Assembly (NCBI GenBank): GCA_934167785.1
Contig: CAKPLX010000036.1
Span: 1-10,104, forward strand
Origin: an uncultured Bacilli bacterium
GTDB taxonomy: Bacteria; Bacillota_I; Bacilli_A; RF39; UBA660
DNA length: 10,104 bases
Reading direction: 5' to 3'
How positions within the stretch are numbered: the first letter of the stretch is position 1; the number at the start of each line of letters is the position of its first letter. Below are positions 5,563 to 10,104 of this stretch, piece by piece. Both the position numbers and the translations under genes were made by a program. The notes under the pieces were generated by a model that did no database searches, was not told where the DNA came from, and saw nothing but the letters and a program-made list of their open reading frames with translations.

Positions 5563-7305
5563 CTATTTATTTTTATCTTTAAAAAATTTATTAAATAATC
5601 CCTTTGAATTTTTATTTTTTTGAGAAACTTTTTCTTTTTTATTTAATAATACTTTTTCATGTTTAATTTTCTCTTCTGTTTTTTTACTATCTTCATCATC
5701 ATAATCATTATCATCATCAAAATATTTTTCTTCGTCAGCTTCCTTTTCTTCTTCATCTTCGTCGTCTTCGTCATAATCGAAATCATATATATCTTCATAA
5801 TCTTCGTCTAAATCATCATCGATTTCTTCATTTTCATCTTCATCTTTTTCTTCTTCCATGTCATCATCATCAACATCATAATCATAGTCATCCTCTTCAT
5901 CATATTCATCATAGTCATCTTCGTCTTCTTCATCTTCTTCGTACTCTTCTTCTTCATCATCGTCAAAATATTCTTCTTCATCATCTTCTAACTCATCTTC
6001 ATCATCTTCCGGAAAATCGTATGAAAGTAAATCTTCATCGTTTTCATTAATATCTTCGTTTGATTTATAATATGTTTGTTCTTCTGGTTCTTCTTCGATT
6101 TCATCTTCAAGTTCTTCTAATTGATACTCTGATAAATCCTTTCCAAATTTTGTTGTTATTTCATCTTGGAAGACTTCATATATATTTTTAATTCCATCAA
6201 TTCTCCAATAATTTGAATTGATTATTGTTCCCGCCTTTAATTTTATGTTATTAATTGCTTCTTCAAAATTTTTCTCTTTCTCTTCGATATTTTTCAAATA
6301 TTCTTTATTGTATAGTTCATTATAAGCTTTTTTGGTTGATTTTCCAGCAATTTCTCTTAATACTAATTGATATAAATTTCCAAATTGATCTATATCTAAT
6401 TCGAATTTTTCGCAAGCCTCTGCCATCATTACTTTATGTGCTTTTAAGCCGTTTATTGCTGTCATTCTTTCATTATCTAAGAAACTAACAATATATTCTT
6501 TTTCTGCTTTTAAAAATTCTAGTTTTACTGAAACATCTCTTAATGTTTTTTGATATTTGTCTAGTTTGATATCTTCATTTTCAATTTCATTTAATAGTCT
6601 TCTGGTTTTATCATATATTGCAATGTATGATTCTGCTTCTTTTTGTGCTATTTGAGTTCTTGCATTTACGGATTTTTCAACTACGTCTTCATTGAATTTT
6701 ACTTTCTCATCTCTACCATTGTTTATCATTATTTCTGCAATTTCTTTTTTCATATCATCCAAAGTTTCTGCCGTCGCAAATTGCTTTAATTCTTTTATTC
6801 CGCTAACATCAATTTCTTGCAATTCTTTTCTTACTTCTTCTATTAACTGAATATGTGCACTTTCTTCTAGTCTTCTTGATTTTGAGCATTTGTTTCTTTC
6901 TTTTTGTCTTTCATTAAATTCCTTTAAACTATTTATAAATCCATTTTTTAATTCTTCTAAACGTTCGTTATTGCTTAAAATTGTTTGTCCTATTTTTTCT
7001 AATTTTTTTTCTAGAAGTGCTGGCTCTTCATCTAAATCATCAAATAATTTATTTCTATCTTCTTCGAGTTTTATATTAGATTTATATAGCTTTTTTTGTT
7101 CTTGTTGTATGCTTCTAATTTCATTTGCTATTTGATCAAATTGTTCTATTACTTTTTCTTCTTCTTCAATTATTTCTTGATATTTGCAGGTTTCTTCTAT
7201 TATTGTTTTATAGCTGTTATATAATTTTTTTAAATTATTGCTCTCATTAAATCCAAATACTTTGTTGAAATATTTTTCTAATACTATTGCACTTCTTTCA
7301 TACAT
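5563..7305 (-). CDS. Unknown coiled-coil protein with a very long Asp/Glu-rich tail
   Basis: I do not recognise a family for this 580-residue protein. Residues about 25-390 are charged, helical-looking and rich in Glu, Lys and Leu, typical of long coiled coils. Residues 394-540 are almost continuous Asp and Glu broken by Tyr and Phe, and the last 40 residues turn strongly basic (ending GLFNKFFKDKNK). There is no signal peptide, membrane segment or catalytic motif, so a cytoplasmic structural, binding or DNA-mimic-like role is possible but unproven. The acidic stretch is encoded by low-complexity GAT/GAA codons, which may vary in length. The start is supported by GGGAGG nine bases upstream and a promoter at 7340-7368, and a terminator follows the gene, so it appears monocistronic. 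Nothing ties it functionally to the neighbouring operon. Confidence 0.8.
   Translation of the reverse strand: MYERSAIVLEKYFNKVFGFNESNNLKKLYNSYKTIIEETCKYQEIIEEEEKVIEQFDQIANEIRSIQQEQKKLYKSNIKLEEDRNKLFDDLDEEPALLEKKLEKIGQTILSNNERLEELKNGFINSLKEFNERQKERNKCSKSRRLEESAHIQLIEEVRKELQEIDVSGIKELKQFATAETLDDMKKEIAEIMINNGRDEKVKFNEDVVEKSVNARTQIAQKEAESYIAIYDKTRRLLNEIENEDIKLDKYQKTLRDVSVKLEFLKAEKEYIVSFLDNERMTAINGLKAHKVMMAEACEKFELDIDQFGNLYQLVLREIAGKSTKKAYNELYNKEYLKNIEEKEKNFEEAINNIKLKAGTIINSNYWRIDGIKNIYEVFQDEITTKFGKDLSEYQLEELEDEIEEEPEEQTYYKSNEDINENDEDLLSYDFPEDDEDELEDDEEEYFDDDEEEEYEEDEEDEDDYDEYDEEDDYDYDVDDDDMEEEKDEDENEEIDDDLDEDYEDIYDFDYDEDDEDEEEKEADEEKYFDDDNDYDDEDSKKTEEKIKHEKVLLNKKEKVSQKNKNSKGLFNKFFKDKNK
5686..6126 (-). 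repeat. Low-complexity GAT/GAA tract encoding the acidic tail
   Basis: About 440 bases are dominated by Asp and Glu codons, seen on the plus strand as repeated tcatcatctt/cttcttcatc. It corresponds to residues 394-540 of the coiled-coil protein. The units are imperfect, so this is a simple-sequence-rich coding tract, not a regular tandem array. Confidence 0.7.
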
Positions 7306-7331
7306 CCTTTTAGTCCTCCCATTTTATTTTT

Positions 7332-7341
7332 ATACCGGTAT
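7332..7341. promoter_or_regulatory. Palindrome ATACCGGTAT overlapping a -10 box
   Basis: A perfect 10-base palindrome overlaps the last two bases of the -10 box of the acidic coiled-coil gene and extends into the transcription start. Its GC-rich centre stands out in an AT-rich leader. The location suits a repressor operator; the regulator is not known. Confidence 0.35.
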
Positions 7342-7368
7342 TTTATCACTTATGGCGTAAAATAGCAA
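7340..7368 (-). promoter_or_regulatory. Promoter of the acidic coiled-coil gene
   Basis: A -35 box TTGCTA (7363-7368) and a -10 box TAAAAT (7340-7345) are separated by 17 bases on the minus strand. The leader is short, with GGGAGG at 7315-7320 and the ATG at 7305. Confidence 0.6.
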
Positions 7369-7419
7369 TATAAATAGGAAAAAAGAATTAATTAAGAGTC
7401 TAGTTTTGTGTATGTAAGT

Positions 7420-7439
7420 ATTATACTATCTGGTATAAT
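7420..7439. repeat. Inverted repeat ATTATAC-n6-GTATAAT
   Basis: Perfect 7-base arms with a six-base centre lie just beyond the transposase fragment, between it and the promoter of the coiled-coil gene. It may be a hairpin remnant of the mobile element's end or only chance in AT-rich DNA. Confidence 0.25.
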
Positions 7440-7464
7440 TTCATCGTTCGTTGATAGATAAACA

Positions 7465-7572
7465 TTAAGTATATCTCCGCTTATAATTGTCACATACTTC
7501 TTCATGTGCTCCTAATTCCCCTGTTCTACATTTTTCTATTGCTCCCATTGCTTTGGCTACGTGTGACATCAT
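7465..7572 (-). pseudogene. Fragment of an IS91-family transposase zinc-binding domain
   Basis: The frame encodes a 35-residue piece containing AIEKCRTGELGAHEEVCDN, which closely resembles the N-terminal zinc-binding segment of IS91-family transposases (CRT..LG.H...CD.CG). The next cysteine is replaced by tyrosine and a stop follows seven codons after the second cysteine, so the rest of the zinc domain and the whole catalytic HUH/Y domain are gone. It follows the tyrosine recombinase remnant in the gene order known for many IS91-like elements. An overlapping 37-codon frame at 7505-7392 (MKKYVTIISG...) has a poorly spaced AGGAG and no recognisable family, and I take it as incidental. Confidence 0.6.
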
Positions 7573-7573
7573 T

Positions 7574-8225
7574 TTATGCTTTTCTTCTATACCTTCTAAA
7601 AAATTCTCTTAATCTCTCAACTTTTAATGGATTTCCTTCTTCATTTAAAAACATATATCCTTCTGGATGTTTCGGCTTATTCATTTGATAATATTTTCTT
7701 AACATTTCTAAACTGACTTTTGGTAACACCGTATATCTTTCTCATTCTCCTTTTCCATTTCGTACAAATAATCTCATTTCCTTACTATCTACATCTTCTA
7801 TTCTTAAATTTGTTGCTTCCGATATTCTAAGTCCTGATCCATATATCAACATGAATATTGTTTTATATTCATAATTCTCACACGCATCAAAAAAGACATT
7901 AAGTTCTTCTTCACTTAATATCTTCGGTAATCTTCTTTTTCTTTTTAACATCGGTATTTGCTTTTGATTTATTGGCTTATCTAATACTACATCATATATA
8001 AACCTTATTATACTGTTGTAATAATTTATGCTCCTTGAACTTAACCTTCTTTCTTCTTTTAAATATTTTAATAAATAATTTCTTAATTCTTTCGTGGTTA
8101 CTTCTTCCATTGGTTTGCTAAAATATTCTATTATTTCTTTTCCTTTGTGATAATAACTGTACTTTGAATATCCGTCGAAGTTCCATATCTTCTTGTAATT
8201 TTTCTAATAATTCTTTGTTTGTCAT
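7574..8225 (-). pseudogene. Broken tyrosine recombinase (XerC/D-like integrase)
   Basis: The longest intact frame, 8110-7742, encodes a SAM-like core-binding domain and the start of a phage-integrase catalytic domain with the first catalytic arginine in YGSGLRISEATNL. Reading past its TGA stop at 7742-7744 continues the family sequence in frame for 55 codons (ERYTVLPKVSLEMLRKYY...), so the stop interrupts a former GKG.ERYTVLP segment. Upstream, MTNKELLEKLQEDMELR from ATG 8225 joins GYSKYSYYHKGKEIIEYF in another frame, so a one-base frameshift lies near 8172-8177. The HxxR and tyrosine catalytic parts are missing because the frame ends at 7574. Strand exchange activity is not expected. A promoter-like sequence remains at 8274-8302. 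Confidence 0.8.
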
Positions 8226-8273
8226 AAACAAAACCCACTTAAAATTTATTTGCAAATTGCTTTACATAATTAT

Positions 8274-8302
8274 ATTTTAAGGGGTAATTTATATTTTTTC
8301 AA
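8274..8302 (-). promoter_or_regulatory. Promoter-like sequence upstream of the recombinase remnant
   Basis: TTGAAA (8297-8302) and TAAAAT (8274-8279) are spaced by 17 bases on the minus strand, about 50 bases before the ancestral ATG at 8225. It may be the old promoter of the mobile element. AT-rich sequence makes chance matches common. Confidence 0.4.
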
Positions 8303-8370
8303 GTATTTAACTTGTTATTTCTTCTTTTTTATTTATGACCACCGCGCTAGCGATTTAGTACATATTACAA

Positions 8371-8398
8371 AGAGATTAGAGTTTGTTCTCTAATCTCT
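8371..8398. terminator. Perfect 11-bp hairpin after the pilin-like gene
   Basis: Arms AGAGATTAGAG (8371-8381) and CTCTAATCTCT (8388-8398) enclose a six-base loop, 29 bases past the stop codon at 8427. It is well placed to end the minus-strand gene. However, the long T run (8401-8408) is on the plus-strand side, while the minus-strand side has only TTTG, so termination may be weak or mainly in the other direction. Confidence 0.5.
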
Positions 8399-8426
8399 AA
8401 TCTTTTTTCATTTTATTTATAAACTT

Positions 8427-10067
8427 TTAGAAATTTTTTCCATTTAAGCTCTCATTACTAAAAAATATCTCATAAATATTATAATACTCGTCTTCCCACT
8501 GAGTCCCTCTCCCTAAAGCTATATAATAAGTATCTTCTGGTATTTTAATACTCTTAGTTTTTAAACTATCTCCACTGCATCCACTCAAATTAGAAACCCA
8601 CCCCATTTGTATTACTGTAGATTTATTATTCTTATAAAACACACTATGACCACGACCACTTCTTGCATTAGCATAAATACTTAAATATTTTTTCCAACAT
8701 TCTGGTTCAACTTTTATATATCTATAACGCTGTTCTTGTGTTTGATAGCTATCATATTTTCCATCATATGTTAAACTACTTATTGCATCAGTTGCTGTAC
8801 ATACATAATTTAAATCTTTTTTATAGTTCTTTACTGTATATATTTCAGATTCCATACTAGAATCATTATTATATACTGATTTTGTTTTTATTTTGTTATC
8901 ACCTACATATTGTGTTTCAACTACTTCAGTATATAAATTCCATGTTATTCCACCATCCAAACTGTAGTAATAAGTACTATCTGATGGTGCAGACGATGTC
9001 ATTTCAATTTTTACATTCTCCCCATCATTTGGAATAACCTCACAATTCATAATTCCATTTAATGTTAATATTGGATAATCTAATGCTTTCACTGTAGAAT
9101 TAGTTTCATTAAATGTTATTTTTGCAATTGCCGGTGCTGGAGTTTTTAATGTTTCTACTTCAGTAATAGCTGAGTCTTTATAATTATTTGCTTTATCATA
9201 TGCTCTTACATATATTGAATATTTTTTTCCTATTTCCAATTCTGTATATTCTTTTTCCACGCTGTTTGATTCACTTTTTGTATAATCACCAGTTGATTCT
9301 GTTTCTTTAATATAATATTCATATTTTGCTATTCCGCTTTGACTATTTTTTTCATCTGCAGCAGCATCTTCTGCTATTACCTGTACTGAAAAACTTTTTA
9401 ATGATATTCCTGTTGCTTTCACTTCAACTTTTGATGGCACTAATTTGTCTATTTTTTTTACAGTTATTTCTTTTGTTTTTGTATTTCCTTTACTATCTGT
9501 TGCTGTAAATTCATATCTTCCATTTTCTGTTATAGTATATGTTCCATCTTCATTTTTCTTTAGGCCGCTTGCCTGTGCTTCTTGTATTCCTGTTATATCT
9601 CCTTCTGTTGATGATGCTTTTACTGTAAGTATTATTTTTTCATTTGTGTATTCTTTATCATTATTAAGTTCAAATTTCAAACTTATCCCTGTAACTTTAT
9701 TTTCTATTTTTACATTAAATTTTGAATCTATTGTATACTCATATCCACTATATTCTCCATTAATTTTGTCATCATCTAATTCTGCTGTTATATCTTTTAA
9801 TTTATTTTCTAGTTGTCCTCCTGCTAATGTTTCTAATGTTACTCCATTTCCTTTTGATATTTCTTCTACTTCTATATCTTGTATTGCTAAACTTATTTCT
9901 TCTTTTAGTTGTCCTTCCATTGATTTTTCTTTTGCTCTTTTTGTATTTGCAAATAATCCTGTATTTGTTATTGCTTGGATGCTTATCCATGCAAGTATTA
10001 ATAAAATAATGATTGTAATTACTAGTGCTACTAGTGTTATTCCTTTGTTTCTTCTTAATTTTTCCAT
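8427..10067 (-). CDS. Prepilin-like secreted protein with Ig/Fn3-like domains
   Basis: The 546-residue protein begins with a short basic leader and a hydrophobic stretch, RRNKG|ITLVALVITIIILLILAW (5-27), which matches prepilin-type cleavage/methylation signals; cleavage is expected after Gly9. The +5 residue is Ala14 instead of the usual Glu of type IV pilins, as in the GITLVALVITI leaders common in Clostridia. After a helical segment (38-70) come an Ig-like domain (about 128-206, with GTYTITENGRYEFTATDSKG) and a fibronectin-like domain (about 211-308, with YSIYVRAYDKANN). The C-terminal 230 residues are Tyr- and Ser-rich with cysteines but match no family I recognise. It is probably surface-exposed, as a pseudopilin-like or adhesive protein. 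No pilus assembly genes are in the window. AAAGGAG lies six bases upstream of the ATG. Long plus-strand frames antisense to it look like shadows. Confidence 0.75.
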   Translation of the reverse strand: MEKLRRNKGITLVALVITIIILLILAWISIQAITNTGLFANTKRAKEKSMEGQLKEEISLAIQDIEVEEISKGNGVTLETLAGGQLENKLKDITAELDDDKINGEYSGYEYTIDSKFNVKIENKVTGISLKFELNNDKEYTNEKIILTVKASSTEGDITGIQEAQASGLKKNEDGTYTITENGRYEFTATDSKGNTKTKEITVKKIDKLVPSKVEVKATGISLKSFSVQVIAEDAAADEKNSQSGIAKYEYYIKETESTGDYTKSESNSVEKEYTELEIGKKYSIYVRAYDKANNYKDSAITEVETLKTPAPAIAKITFNETNSTVKALDYPILTLNGIMNCEVIPNDGENVKIEMTSSAPSDSTYYYSLDGGITWNLYTEVVETQYVGDNKIKTKSVYNNDSSMESEIYTVKNYKKDLNYVCTATDAISSLTYDGKYDSYQTQEQRYRYIKVEPECWKKYLSIYANARSGRGHSVFYKNNKSTVIQMGWVSNLSGCSGDSLKTKSIKIPEDTYYIALGRGTQWEDEYYNIYEIFFSNESLNGKNF

Positions 10068-10085
10068 TGTATTCTCCTTTTCTTT

Positions 10086-10104
10086 ATTAAGTTAAAAACT
10101 TAAT
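10086..10104. repeat. Inverted repeat ATTAAGTT-aaa-AACTTAAT at the right edge
   Basis: Perfect 8-base arms with a three-base centre end exactly at the window edge, upstream of the ribosome binding site (10074-10080) of the pilin-like gene. It may be an operator, a leader hairpin or part of an upstream terminator; the missing flank prevents a decision. Confidence 0.35.

Larger units (their letters stand above)
7465..8225 (-). mobile_element. Decayed IS91-like element (tyrosine recombinase plus transposase fragment)
   Basis: Two remnants in one orientation, a tyrosine recombinase and the zinc-binding start of an IS91-type transposase, have the order found in IS91-like elements that carry a recombinase gene upstream of the transposase. 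An internal deletion near 7572-7580 seems to have removed the catalytic end of the recombinase and the first residues of the transposase. A frameshift, an in-frame stop and a lost cysteine show long inactivity. Element ends could not be fixed. Confidence 0.55.

Noticed and set aside
5686..6126. Tandem repeat or CRISPR-like array
   Set aside because: The repetition is simple codon bias for Asp and Glu inside an open frame, with no regular spacers or fixed unit length.
6255..7135. Plus-strand hydrophobic frames opposite the coiled-coil gene
   Set aside because: They are Leu/Phe/Ser-rich shadows of Glu/Lys-rich coding sequence and not likely membrane proteins.
7392..7505. 37-codon small gene (MKKYVTIISG...)
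   Set aside because: The AGGAG is only three bases from the ATG, the product matches nothing I know, and the frame overlaps the better-supported transposase remnant.
7742..7744. TGA recoded as a sense codon in the recombinase
   Set aside because: The same gene also has a frameshift and lacks its catalytic end, so the TGA is best read as a nonsense mutation. The other genes use TGG for tryptophan and show no in-frame TGA.
9445..10095. 216-codon plus-strand open frame antisense to the pilin-like gene
   Set aside because: Its product is a low-complexity run of Ser, Phe, Leu and Val, as expected from the reverse complement of an AT-rich hydrophilic gene. The minus-strand frame has a clear leader, domains and ribosome binding site.

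Overview
The window is about 10 kb of AT-rich DNA with every recognisable gene on the minus strand. Strong AGGAGG-type ribosome binding sites, TTGACA/TATAAT-type promoters and a prepilin-like leader (GITLVALVITIIILLILA) point to a Bacillota genome, probably a gut-type Clostridia lineage. No tRNA, rRNA or CRISPR array was seen.

Layout, read in the direction of transcription (right to left). (a) 10067-8427: a large secreted protein with a prepilin-type leader and Ig/Fn3-like repeats. (b) 8225-7465: a decayed IS91-like mobile element, made of a tyrosine recombinase with a frameshift and an in-frame TGA, run into a fragment of the IS91 transposase zinc-binding domain. (c) 7305-5563: a 580-residue coiled-coil protein with a very long Asp/Glu tail, with its own promoter and terminator. 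(d) 5392-332: a compact four-gene operon with an almost consensus promoter (TTGACA, 17 bp, extended -10) and an intrinsic terminator. (e) 80-1: the start of a further gene that leaves the window.

The operon is the main point of interest. Its genes are an SDR oxidoreductase; a 736-residue fusion of an acetamidase/formamidase-like domain, a HisG-like ATP phosphoribosyltransferase domain and a thymidylate-kinase-like P-loop domain; a SAICAR-synthetase (PurC) homologue; and a divergent adenylosuccinate-synthetase (PurA) homologue whose aspartate-binding loop is not conserved. HisG-like + SAICAR-synthetase-like + SDR is the core set known from coformycin/pentostatin biosynthesis (PenA/PenC/PenB; CofB/CofA), in which early histidine-pathway chemistry on ATP is diverted to a ring-expanded 1,3-diazepine nucleotide. 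A HisG-nucleoside kinase fusion also occurs in Cns3, the fungal protein linked to pentostatin. I therefore infer that the operon makes a coformycin-like or otherwise remodelled purine nucleotide. The acetamidase-like domain, the PurA-like ligase and the fusion architecture go beyond the described clusters as I know them. The product is inferred, not shown.

A plausible division of labour: the HisG domain joins PRPP to ATP, the amidase-like domain (perhaps with host HisI/HisE/HisA) opens or trims the ring, the PurC-like enzyme cyclises, the SDR reduces a ketone, the PurA-like enzyme makes a GTP-driven substitution at a carbonyl, and the kinase domain phosphorylates a nucleoside or nucleotide.
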